From assembly GCA_900550625.1 (NCBI GenBank), contig URSW01000111.1, positions 1-6,018 on the forward strand: a DNA stretch of 6,018 bases, read 5' to 3'. Shown piece by piece: positions 1 to 6,018 of the stretch (position 1 is its first letter; every line of letters begins with the position of its first letter). The notes beneath the pieces were generated by a model. That model was not told the origin of the DNA, searched no databases, and was given only the letters and a program-made list of their open reading frames with translations. The stretch comes from an uncultured Eubacteriales bacterium (lineage in GTDB: Bacteria > Bacillota > Clostridia > Oscillospirales > CAG-272). The translations under genes and the position numbers were made by a program.

Positions 1-576
1 GAAGAGAGAACCGTCGTCACAAACGGAATGAGCTTCCGCAGACGCGACGGAGAAAATTCAAACAGCGCACTGTGCGTTTCCGTGCTCCCGTCCGATTACG
101 GACACAGCGCCGAGGGCGCCATTGAGTTTCAGCATCGGCTTGAAAAGAAAGCTTTTGATCTCGGCGGCGGAGATTATGCCGCACCTGCACAGACGGTCGG
201 GGATTTTCTTTCCCGTTCGTCGGGAAGCCGACCGCTGTCCGTTAAGCCGACGTATCGCGGCGGCGATGTCCGTATGTCCGATATGAGGGAGCTTCTCCCC
301 GGATTTGCGTCGGAAATGCTCGAACTCGGACTTTTGGATTTCGGAAAAAAGATAAAGGGCTTTGACGCGCCCGACGCGATACTTTGCGGTGTAGAAAGCC
401 GCACATCCTCTCCCGTCAGAATACTGAGAGGAGAATCGCGCAGCGCCTTGGGACACAGCGATATATATCCGTGCGGTGAGGGTGCGGGATATGCCGGCGG
501 AATAGTTTCCGCGGCGCTCGACGGTATACGCACGGCACGCGCGGTGATGGCGCGATTTGCAAGACCCGCCGATTAA
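1..576 (+). CDS. FAD-dependent dehydrogenase-like protein (COG2509 type), C-terminal part
   Basis: The reading frame is open from base 1 to TAA at 574-576 (191 codons visible), so the 5' part lies outside the window. The visible part looks like the C-terminal half of the 'NAD(FAD)-utilizing dehydrogenase' family, soluble flavoproteins of unsettled function that are common in Firmicutes. Supporting signatures are the TNGMSFRRRDGENSNSAL stretch (about residues 7-24) and the closing FAD-binding segment DIYPCGEGAGYAGGI (about 154-168), followed by SAALDGIRTA, the typical end of two-dinucleotide-binding-domain flavoproteins. The N-terminal GxGxxG FAD motif expected in this family would lie upstream of the window. 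An ATG at 28 is in frame but internal: the residues encoded before it continue the conserved TNGMS motif. The family call is fairly secure; substrate and pathway cannot be read from the sequence. Confidence 0.85.
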   Translation, partial: EERTVVTNGMSFRRRDGENSNSALCVSVLPSDYGHSAEGAIEFQHRLEKKAFDLGGGDYAAPAQTVGDFLSRSSGSRPLSVKPTYRGGDVRMSDMRELLPGFASEMLELGLLDFGKKIKGFDAPDAILCGVESRTSSPVRILRGESRSALGHSDIYPCGEGAGYAGGIVSAALDGIRTARAVMARFARPAD

Positions 577-715
577 GACTGCGCCGCTTTAGATTCTGCG
601 TAAGATTTGTCGGTATTTATCGGATGATATCACGGATATTTACGGACTGATGCTTTGCTTTGCGGCAAGCGGCAAAGCCGTCCGGTCCGTATCCGACCGT
701 ATGAAAGGAACAGTT
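577..715. other. Intergenic gap with no recognised gene
   Basis: These 139 bases separate the flavoprotein gene from rseC. I see no convincing coding region, tRNA or T-tailed terminator. A 7-bp inverted repeat (GCTTTGC 657-663, GCAAAGC 672-678, 8-base loop) is followed by CCGTCC rather than a T run, so it does not look like an intrinsic terminator. Two CGG-flanked TATTTA elements (611-623 and 633-645) form an imperfect direct repeat. No good -35/-10 pair was found. The gap is longer than the others in the cluster, so an internal promoter for rseC and the genes after it could lie here, but the sequence does not show one clearly. Confidence 0.5.
704..710 (+). promoter_or_regulatory. Ribosome binding site that sets the rseC start
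   Basis: AAAGGAA ends five bases before ATG 716. The in-frame ATGs further upstream at 650 and 701 lack a comparable purine-rich site, which decides for 716. Confidence 0.7.
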
Positions 716-735
716 ATGACTGCCAAAGGAACAGT
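704..735 (+). repeat. 11-bp direct repeat spanning the rseC start
   Basis: AAAGGAACAGT occurs at 704-714 and again at 725-735, offset by 21 bases (seven codons). The first copy is the ribosome binding site for ATG 716. The second lies inside the gene, and its GGAA is eight bases upstream of the in-frame ATG at 740, so it mimics a second initiation module. Confidence 0.75.
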
Positions 736-1183
736 GAAAATGTGCGACGGCGGCTTTGCCGTCGTCGAGGTTCGCCGCCGCGTTATGTGCGACGGATGCC
801 CGAAGGATTCTTCGGCGGACACTTCCTGCGGTCATTCATGCGCTGTGGGAGTGCTTCTCGGCGACAGAAAAAATATGACTGTCCGGGTGAAAAACACCCT
901 CAGCGCGAAACCCGGAGACACTGTCGAGCTCGAAACGAAGGATAAAACGGTGCTCATGTCGGCATTTACGGTGTTTATCCTTCCTCTTGCGCTTGCTTTT
1001 GTTTTTTATTTTGCATCCCGCGTGATTTTTAACAGCGCGGGTATATCCGCACTCTGCGTCTTGGCGGGGATCGCTGTTTCCTGCGCCGTGTGTGCGATTG
1101 CGGAAAAACGCGCGGAAAAGGACGGCTCGAGGGTCGTGCTTTCCGCCGTTCTCGCTCCCGCCGGGGTGTCTTCGGATCGATAA
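716..1183 (+). CDS. rseC: RseC/MucC-family (SoxR-reducing system) membrane protein
   Basis: This 155-residue protein has the RseC/MucC architecture. An N-terminal beta-rich segment (KGTVKMCDGGFAVVEV, residues 4-19) is followed by a cysteine cluster C25-x2-C28-x9-C38-x3-C42, then a second beta segment ending in PGDTVEL (66-72). Two predicted membrane helices follow at about 79-101 and 108-129, and a short charged tail (EKRAEKDG) comes next. In Proteobacteria, family members act in the membrane with Rnf-type complexes to reduce SoxR, or modulate sigma-E signalling. In Clostridia the role is not established and neither partner is visible here, so the symbol denotes the family only. The cysteines may bind a metal or Fe-S centre (inference). 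ATG 716 is chosen over 650 and 701 because AAAGGAA lies at good spacing; ATG 740 would remove the first beta strand. The gene ends 26 bases before recJ, consistent with co-transcription. Confidence 0.8.
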   Translation: MTAKGTVKMCDGGFAVVEVRRRVMCDGCPKDSSADTSCGHSCAVGVLLGDRKNMTVRVKNTLSAKPGDTVELETKDKTVLMSAFTVFILPLALAFVFYFASRVIFNSAGISALCVLAGIAVSCAVCAIAEKRAEKDGSRVVLSAVLAPAGVSSDR

Positions 1184-1194
1184 TAATAAAGATT

Positions 1195-1198
1195 GGAA
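1195..1198 (+). promoter_or_regulatory. Weak, distant ribosome binding site of recJ
   Basis: The only purine-rich element before recJ is GGAA within AAGATTGGAA, eleven bases from ATG 1210 across an AT-only stretch. Spacing is longer than usual, so initiation may be inefficient or may rely on the unstructured AT-rich leader and on coupling to rseC. The next in-frame ATG is at 1243 (residue 12), which would remove the WNV motif typical of RecJ N-termini. Confidence 0.45.
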
Positions 1199-1209
1199 TA
1201 TATATTATA

Positions 1210-3369
1210 ATGAGAATTACATCAGACAGATGGAACGTCAGTATGTCTGCCGAACGGATAAGATCCGTGAAAGCGGTACGGGACATCGCAGAAGAGGTCG
1301 GGCTTTTTCTCCCGACCGCGGGAATTTTGTACGACAGGGGTTACAGAACACCGGACGAGGTAAAGAGATTTCTTTCGAAGGAAACGGAGATGTTCCACGA
1401 TCCGTTTCTCATGAAGGACATGAAGCTCGGAGCGGAGCGTATACTCAGCGCCGCCGAAAAGCACGAGAAAACGGTCGTTTACGGGGATTACGATGTTGAC
1501 GGAGTCACCTCGGTCAGCATTCTTTATATGTATCTTCGCGAGATTGGGTGCGATGTCGGGTACTACATTCCGAGCAGAAGCGCGGAAGGATACGGCATGT
1601 CGGCAGAGCGGGTCAGAGAGCTTGCCGCCGAAGGGGTCACGCTCATAGTTACCGTTGATACGGGAATAACCGCGGTGGATGAGGCAAAGACCGCAAAGGA
1701 ATGCGGCATCGATCTTGTGGTAACGGATCACCATGAGTGCCACGGAGAACTGCCTGAGGCATACGCGGTCATAAACCCGCGCAGACAGGACTGCCCGTAT
1801 CCTTTCAAAGAGCTTGCCGGAGTCGGAGTTGCCTTCAAGTTTATATGCGCGGCGCATATGCTTTCGCATCCGGAGAAAAGCGCAATAGACTGCGTTATCG
1901 AAATAAGCCGAAAACACCTCGATCTTGTCGCTATCGGCACGGTCGCCGACGTCATGCCGATCGTCGATGAGAACCGCCTCATTGTGGCCCAGGGGCTTCA
2001 AATGCTCGAAAAAACGCCGCGTCAGGCTATAGTGCAGCTTATGAATGCGATAAACAGTGATCCGAGAAGATCGCCTCCGAAGCATATGACGTCGAATTAT
2101 ATAGGCTATACGATAGCTCCGAGGATAAATGCCGCCGGACGTATAGCGTCCGCATCCATTGCGGTCGATATGTTCCTCTCGGAGGATAAAACGCAGACGG
2201 CATCCCTTGCGAGAAAGCTCTGCGACATCAACCGTGACAGACAGGCGGAGGAAAATAAGATAGCCGAATCCGCAAGCGAAAAAATCGAGGAGAGCTATGA
2301 TCTTTCCGACTGCCCGATGATCATACTCGACGATGAAAAGTGGCACCACGGAATTATCGGGATCGTGTCGTCGAGAATAACCGAAAAATACCAGCTTCCG
2401 TCGATACTGATTTCGTTCGAAGGAAATAAGGGCGAGATATCCGATGAGGATATCGGAAAAGGCTCCGGGCGGAGCGTAAAGGGGCTTAACCTTGTCGAGG
2501 CTCTCAGTTCGTGCCGCGACATTCTTGAAAAATTCGGAGGGCATGAGCTTGCGGCGGGACTTACCGTAAAGCGTAAGAATCTGCCCGAGCTTCGCCGCCG
2601 CCTCGAAGCATATGCAAGAGCGTATATCAATTCCGATACTGCGGAGAATGTGCTTTCCGCGGATGCGGAGCTTTTGCCGGAGGACGTGACTCTCGAGCAG
2701 GCGGAGCAGTTTTCGCAGCTTGAGCCTTACGGTCCGGGGAATACCATGCCGCTGCTTGTGATACGCGATCTGGCAGTCTCTGATATAGTGTCTGTCGGCG
2801 AAGGAAAGCATACGAAGCTTACTCTCGACTGCGGCGGCCGTCCCGTTACGGCAATGTGCTTCAGAAGCACACTCGAGGAGCTTGACATATATCCCGGAGA
2901 CCATGTAGACGTCGCTTTCAATATCGATGTGAACGAGTATCAAAACACGAAGAGCGTTCAGATGATCGTTCGCGAGATAAGTTCCTCCGAAACCGTGCTC
3001 CGCAAACGCAGCGGTGATAGGGAAAGACTTCGGCACATTACCGAGACTGTGCGCGCGGGCGAAAAAACGGAAGACGTGACGATTGACAGAAAGGATGTCG
3101 CCGCAGTTTATACGATGATAAAGAACGAGCTGAAGATGCACCATGAGGTGTTCAGCATACACGCGCTGCTTCATCTCAGCAGCGCAAACAGAATAGATAC
3201 CGACTACATACGCATGAGCCTTATTTTGAGGATATTCTTCGAGCTCGGCTTTCTCGGGATAAAGATGCCTGCGGACTCACGTGAGATATACCGTTTTTCA
3301 TCGGAGCTCCCGGATCGGAAAACGAGCCTTGAAAAGTCGGAAATATACCGCGCCGTATCGCATGACTGA
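1210..3369 (+). CDS. recJ: Single-stranded-DNA-specific exonuclease RecJ
   Basis: RecJ degrades single-stranded DNA 5' to 3' in recombinational and mismatch repair in the cytoplasm, using two metal ions held by a DHH phosphoesterase domain. The 719-residue product carries the core motifs: YGDYDVDG (91-98; D93, D95, D97), VTVDTG (147-152; D150), VTDHHE (171-176; D173, H174, H175) and GTVADVMPI (243-251; D247). IAPRINAAGRI (302-312) follows. The DHHA1 domain shows GKGSGRSVKGLNL (416-428) and FGGHELAAG (442-450), and the OB-fold region is about 484-590 with LEPYGPGN (504-511). Residues about 618-715 form an extra C-terminal helical, winged-helix-like domain absent from E. coli RecJ (577 residues) but usual in Firmicutes. 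Start 1210 gives MRITSDRWNV, matching the family's WxV opening. The frame stays open upstream to 1090, but that stretch overlaps rseC and is Arg-rich and non-homologous. All metal ligands are present, so the enzyme should be active. Confidence 0.96.
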   Translation: MRITSDRWNVSMSAERIRSVKAVRDIAEEVGLFLPTAGILYDRGYRTPDEVKRFLSKETEMFHDPFLMKDMKLGAERILSAAEKHEKTVVYGDYDVDGVTSVSILYMYLREIGCDVGYYIPSRSAEGYGMSAERVRELAAEGVTLIVTVDTGITAVDEAKTAKECGIDLVVTDHHECHGELPEAYAVINPRRQDCPYPFKELAGVGVAFKFICAAHMLSHPEKSAIDCVIEISRKHLDLVAIGTVADVMPIVDENRLIVAQGLQMLEKTPRQAIVQLMNAINSDPRRSPPKHMTSNYIGYTIAPRINAAGRIASASIAVDMFLSEDKTQTASLARKLCDINRDRQAEENKIAESASEKIEESYDLSDCPMIILDDEKWHHGIIGIVSSRITEKYQLPSILISFEGNKGEISDEDIGKGSGRSVKGLNLVEALSSCRDILEKFGGHELAAGLTVKRKNLPELRRRLEAYARAYINSDTAENVLSADAELLPEDVTLEQAEQFSQLEPYGPGNTMPLLVIRDLAVSDIVSVGEGKHTKLTLDCGGRPVTAMCFRSTLEELDIYPGDHVDVAFNIDVNEYQNTKSVQMIVREISSSETVLRKRSGDRERLRHITETVRAGEKTEDVTIDRKDVAAVYTMIKNELKMHHEVFSIHALLHLSSANRIDTDYIRMSLILRIFFELGFLGIKMPADSREIYRFSSELPDRKTSLEKSEIYRAVSHD

Positions 3370-3374
3370 AGGGT

Positions 3375-3398
3375 GCGGATGATGTCCGCCGAGGCGGA
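3375..3398 (+). other. Two mutually exclusive small hairpins in the recJ-rel gap
   Basis: TCCGC at 3385-3389 can pair with GCGGA at 3375-3379 (5-base loop) or with a second GCGGA at 3394-3398 (4-base loop), but not with both. The downstream hairpin ends one base before the AGAGGA ribosome binding site of rel. Neither is followed by a T run, so this is not a terminator. The stems are only five base pairs, so a regulatory role is speculative. Confidence 0.35.
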
Positions 3399-3399
3399 A

Positions 3400-3405
3400 A
3401 GAGGA
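3400..3405 (+). promoter_or_regulatory. Ribosome binding site of rel
   Basis: AGAGGA lies seven bases before ATG 3413. It is the strongest ribosome binding site in the window and fixes the rel start. Confidence 0.8.
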
Positions 3406-3412
3406 AAATACC

Positions 3413-5641
3413 ATGACTAAAGAAGATCTTACAAAAGAAGAATACGGATATGTTGAAAAGCTGCTGACTGTAATCGAAGCGTCAGGCAGGAATTACGATA
3501 TCGATAAGATACTGCGCGCTTACCTCTGCGCAAAAAAGCTCCATGAGGGGCAGAAGCGCAATTCCGGCGAGCCGTACATCGTTCACCCGGTTGCCGTTGC
3601 GGAGATCGCGCTCTCTCTCGGACTCGATACGGACTCAATCTGCGCGGCGTTTCTCCACGATACGATCGAGGACTGCTCCGACAGGATAACTCTCGATGAG
3701 CTCCGGCGTGAGTTCGGACCCGAGGTCGCAATGCTCGTGGACGGACTGACAAAAATGGCGGATATCAACATCGAGGATAAGGAAGAAGCTCATATGGAGA
3801 ATATCCGTAAGATGCTTCTTGCAATGTCAAAGGATATCCGCGTAATATTCATAAAGCTTTGCGACAGGCTTCACAATATGCGCACTCTCGACGCCAAGCC
3901 CGAGAATAAGCGGAGGATCACGGCACTCGAAACGATGCACGTTTACGCACCGCTTGCGCACCGTCTCGGTATGCAGAGAGTGAAGCAGGAGCTTGAGAAT
4001 CTCGCGCTCGGATATCTCGATCCCATCGGATACGAGGAGGTCAGCCGCGATATCGAGAAAAAATACGGGCAGAACAGGGATTTCATAGAGAAAGTGCGCT
4101 CATATATATCCGAAAAGCTTGACGAATATAAGATCAACTATACTCTCGAGGGTCGCGTAAAGACCGTATATTCGATCTATCGGAAGATGTTCAACCAGAA
4201 CAAAAGCTTTGACGAGATATACGACTTCTACGCCCTGCGCATAATCGTTGACAACGAGATAGAATGTTATACCGCTCTCGGAATAATCCACGAGCTTTTC
4301 AAATCCATCCCTGGACGCTTTAAGGATTATATTTCGACACCTAAGCCGAATATGTATCAGTCTCTCCATACGACCGTTATCGGCCGCGACGGAATCCCGT
4401 TCGAGGTGCAGATCAGAACAAAGGAAATGCACCATATCGCCGAATACGGTATAGCCGCGCATTGGAAATATAAATCCGGCGAGCGCAGCCGCGAAGAGAT
4501 AGATAAGAAGCTTGAATGGATATCGAAGCTTGTCGATACCGAAAACGACACGGTCGATCACGATGAGTTCATGAATGCGCTGAAGAACGATATCTTCAAT
4601 GACGAGACCTTCGTGTTCACTCCGAAGGGCGACGTTATCGCGCTGCCGCAGGGCTCCACCATAATCGACTTCGCATACGCGATCCATTCCGAGGTCGGAA
4701 ATAAGATGATCGGCGCAAAGATAAACGGAATGATCGTGCCGATAGACAAGATTCCGCAGAACGGAGAGATCGTCGAGATCCTTACCTCGTCCGCGTCGCA
4801 CGGACCGAGCCGCGACTGGCTCAAGATCGTCAAGACCTCCGAGGCGAGAAACAAGATACGTCAGTGGTTCAAGCGCGAGAAGCGAGCCGAGAATATCGAG
4901 GTCGGACGTGCCGAGATCGAGAGGGAATTCCTCAGATATCCGAGAAAAGCTACGGAGGATCAGAAAAACGAGATCGTTTCTGCGGTTGCGCGCCGCGTGG
5001 GAATGCAGGAGACCGACGATCTGTTCAACGCGATCGGATACGGCGGACTTGCGGTGGCGAAGATCGCTTCAAAGCTCCGCGATGAGTTTGACCGCGTGGT
5101 AAAGGTCGAGGAGGTAGTACAGCCCCAGCCCGAGCAGATTGTCACAAAGCCGTCGAAGAGATATTCGACGGGCGGTATAATCGTTGACGGTCAGGCAGGA
5201 TGCGAGGTCAAATTCGCAAAATGCTGCAATCCGCTTCCCGGTGACAGCGTCATCGGCTATATAACGAAGGGGTACGGAATATCGATCCATAAGCGCGACT
5301 GCCCCAACGTGATCGCGGGAATGAAATCGAACGAATTCTTTAACCGCTGGGTGCACGCCGAATGGGATAAGGCCGAGATAAAATCCTCGTCGGGCAAGCT
5401 TTTTGAGGCGGTCGTGCAGATATATGCCGAAAACTCCATGTCGCTTATTGCCGACATTTCGTCCGCGCTTGCGTCAATGAGGGTTGCAATAACTCAGCTT
5501 AACACAAAGATATGCTCAGATTCCGACGTGCTTATAAACATATCCGTCGGATGTAAGGATACGGAGCATTACAATTCCATAGTTTCGCGCCTGAAAAGCA
5601 TCCCCGGAGTGACGAGCGTTGTCCGCGGCTTCAACGGCTGA
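3413..5641 (+). CDS. rel: Bifunctional (p)ppGpp synthetase/hydrolase, Rel/SpoT family
   Basis: This cytoplasmic, ribosome-associated enzyme makes and degrades the stringent-response alarmone (p)ppGpp. The 742-residue length fits a full RelA/SpoT homologue. The hydrolase HD domain is intact: R49, H58, H82-D83, E86-D87, D151 and N155 match the Mn-binding and substrate residues of the Streptococcus Rel enzyme. The synthetase domain has GRVKTVYSIYRKM (247-259), catalytic D271 in DFYALRI, KPNMYQSLHT (311-320) and E331 in EVQIRT. G-R302-F-K-D305 is the RxKD signature of bifunctional enzymes; monofunctional RelA has ExDD. A TGS domain follows (about 398-460, with AYAIHSEVG and H425), then a helical region, the Cys-rich module (C604, C605, H626, C630) and an ACT domain (about 662-739). 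Firmicute names include relA and rel. The gene sits between recJ and dtd as in Bacillus-type clusters, but without apt. Both activities are predicted to work. Confidence 0.97.
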   Translation: MTKEDLTKEEYGYVEKLLTVIEASGRNYDIDKILRAYLCAKKLHEGQKRNSGEPYIVHPVAVAEIALSLGLDTDSICAAFLHDTIEDCSDRITLDELRREFGPEVAMLVDGLTKMADINIEDKEEAHMENIRKMLLAMSKDIRVIFIKLCDRLHNMRTLDAKPENKRRITALETMHVYAPLAHRLGMQRVKQELENLALGYLDPIGYEEVSRDIEKKYGQNRDFIEKVRSYISEKLDEYKINYTLEGRVKTVYSIYRKMFNQNKSFDEIYDFYALRIIVDNEIECYTALGIIHELFKSIPGRFKDYISTPKPNMYQSLHTTVIGRDGIPFEVQIRTKEMHHIAEYGIAAHWKYKSGERSREEIDKKLEWISKLVDTENDTVDHDEFMNALKNDIFNDETFVFTPKGDVIALPQGSTIIDFAYAIHSEVGNKMIGAKINGMIVPIDKIPQNGEIVEILTSSASHGPSRDWLKIVKTSEARNKIRQWFKREKRAENIEVGRAEIEREFLRYPRKATEDQKNEIVSAVARRVGMQETDDLFNAIGYGGLAVAKIASKLRDEFDRVVKVEEVVQPQPEQIVTKPSKRYSTGGIIVDGQAGCEVKFAKCCNPLPGDSVIGYITKGYGISIHKRDCPNVIAGMKSNEFFNRWVHAEWDKAEIKSSSGKLFEAVVQIYAENSMSLIADISSALASMRVAITQLNTKICSDSDVLINISVGCKDTEHYNSIVSRLKSIPGVTSVVRGFNG

Positions 5642-5673
5642 TCCGGCGCGGAGAAAAACGGATTCGGTCAGAA

Positions 5674-5687
5674 CGCCGCAGACGGCG
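5674..5687 (+). other. Small GC hairpin in the rel-dtd gap
   Basis: CGCCG (5674-5678) and CGGCG (5683-5687) can form a 5-bp stem with a 4-base loop, three bases before the GGAGA ribosome binding site of dtd. There is no T run, so it is not an intrinsic terminator. It could influence translation of dtd or be incidental. Confidence 0.3.
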
Positions 5688-5690
5688 AAC

Positions 5691-5695
5691 GGAGA
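5691..5695 (+). promoter_or_regulatory. Ribosome binding site of dtd
   Basis: GGAGA lies five bases before ATG 5701 and supports that start. The resulting protein opens with MKAVIQRV, the standard Dtd N-terminus. Confidence 0.75.
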
Positions 5696-5700
5696 GCTAA

Positions 5701-6018
5701 ATGAAGGCAGTAATTCAAAGGGTAATTTCGTGTTCAATGACGGTGGAAGGCAAAACGGTGTTTGAACAGGGCAAGGGGCTTCTCGTCCTTGTCGGAGTGG
5801 CAGACGGAGATACCGAGAGGGACGCCGATGTCCTTTCCGCAAAGATCGTGAAAATGAGAATATTCGGGGACGAAAACGAAAAAATGAACAGAAGCGTGAC
5901 GGACATCGGCGGAGATATCGCCGTCGTTCCGAATTTTACGCTTCTCGCATCATGCAGGAGAGGGAACCGCCCCGATTTTACGGAGAGCGCGCCTCCCGCA
6001 CAAGCCGAGCGGCTGGTT
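5701..6018 (+). CDS. dtd: D-aminoacyl-tRNA deacylase (Dtd), N-terminal part
   Basis: Dtd hydrolyses D-amino acids (and mischarged glycine) from tRNA in the cytoplasm, keeping D-residues out of proteins. The visible 106 residues run off the right edge; the family is about 145-150 residues, so roughly 40 are missing, including the second active-site motif NxGPVT. Family signatures are MKAVIQRV (1-8), GKGLLVLVGVADGDTERDAD (24-43), KIVKMRIF (48-55), KMNRSVTDIGG (61-71) and RRGNRPDFTESAPP (86-99). The first active-site motif, normally SQFTL, reads P77-N78-F79-T80-L81. F79 and T80 are kept, while the serine and glutamine are replaced. The gene starts 59 bases after rel, with no terminator between, and rel-dtd adjacency is common in Firmicutes. 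Identity is secure; whether the altered motif changes specificity is unknown. Confidence 0.93.
   Translation, partial: MKAVIQRVISCSMTVEGKTVFEQGKGLLVLVGVADGDTERDADVLSAKIVKMRIFGDENEKMNRSVTDIGGDIAVVPNFTLLASCRRGNRPDFTESAPPAQAERLV

Noticed and set aside
650..715. Longer rseC start at ATG 650 or ATG 701
   Set aside because: Neither has a ribosome binding site, and the added residues fall outside the family's usual N-terminus.
1090..1209. Upstream extension of the recJ frame into rseC
   Set aside because: The 40 extra residues are Arg-rich, overlap rseC in another frame and do not resemble RecJ. ATG 1210 gives the typical N-terminus.
1206..1211. Perfect TATAAT -10 hexamer just before recJ
   Set aside because: It overlaps the recJ start codon, so a transcript from it would begin after the ATG. 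No -35 element lies at suitable spacing; the region is simply AT-rich.
2436..2454. Inverted repeat GATATCC / GGATATC inside recJ
   Set aside because: It is a short 7-bp palindrome within coding sequence, with no T run and no neighbouring repeat copies. Chance is sufficient.
1222..3174. A 650-codon open frame on the - strand opposite recJ
   Set aside because: It lies wholly antisense to a fully conserved recJ and shows no recognisable domain. It is a by-product of the codon bias of the real gene.
4100..4801. A 233-codon open frame on the - strand opposite rel
   Set aside because: It is antisense to the conserved synthetase and TGS domains of rel and has no family features.
1..6018. Mobile element, CRISPR array, RNA gene or defence system
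   Set aside because: I saw no transposase, integrase, terminal inverted repeats, spaced repeats, tRNA or rRNA signature or toxin-antitoxin pair. All substantial coding sequence is explained by five conserved housekeeping-type genes.

Overview
This window is an ordinary bacterial chromosomal segment. Five protein-coding genes lie on the + strand in one direction; the first and last are cut by the window edges. The protein families, the purine-rich ribosome binding sites (AGAGGA, AAAGGAA) and the order recJ - rel - dtd point to a Firmicute of the Clostridia type with moderate GC content, probably an uncultured gut or anaerobic lineage. That placement is inferred from gene order and protein style, not from a marker gene.

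Layout: 1-576 is the C-terminal part of a FAD-dependent NAD(FAD)-utilizing dehydrogenase-like protein (COG2509 type). A 139-base gap follows, with no recognisable gene. 716-1183 is a small two-helix membrane protein of the RseC/MucC (SoxR-reducing) family with four clustered cysteines. 1210-3369 is the single-strand-specific 5'-3' exonuclease RecJ, with all its DHH metal-binding motifs and a clostridial-style C-terminal extension. 3413-5641 is a full-length bifunctional (p)ppGpp synthetase/hydrolase (Rel/SpoT family) with both catalytic centres intact. 5701 to the right edge is the N-terminal two thirds of D-aminoacyl-tRNA deacylase (Dtd).

The short gaps (26, 43 and 59 bases), the shared strand and the lack of any intrinsic terminator suggest that rseC, recJ, rel and dtd are co-transcribed, and the first gene may be too. 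The cluster combines DNA repair (RecJ), the stringent response (Rel) and translation quality control (Dtd). The two upstream genes are redox proteins. In Bacillus the equivalent cluster carries apt between recJ and relA; here the 43-base gap leaves no room for it.

I found no mobile element, CRISPR array, RNA gene or new multi-gene system. The points most worth a second look are a Pro-Asn-Phe-Thr replacement of the normally Ser-Gln-Phe-Thr active-site motif in Dtd, the missing apt, a duplicated ribosome-binding-site/start module at rseC, and two mutually exclusive small hairpins just upstream of rel.
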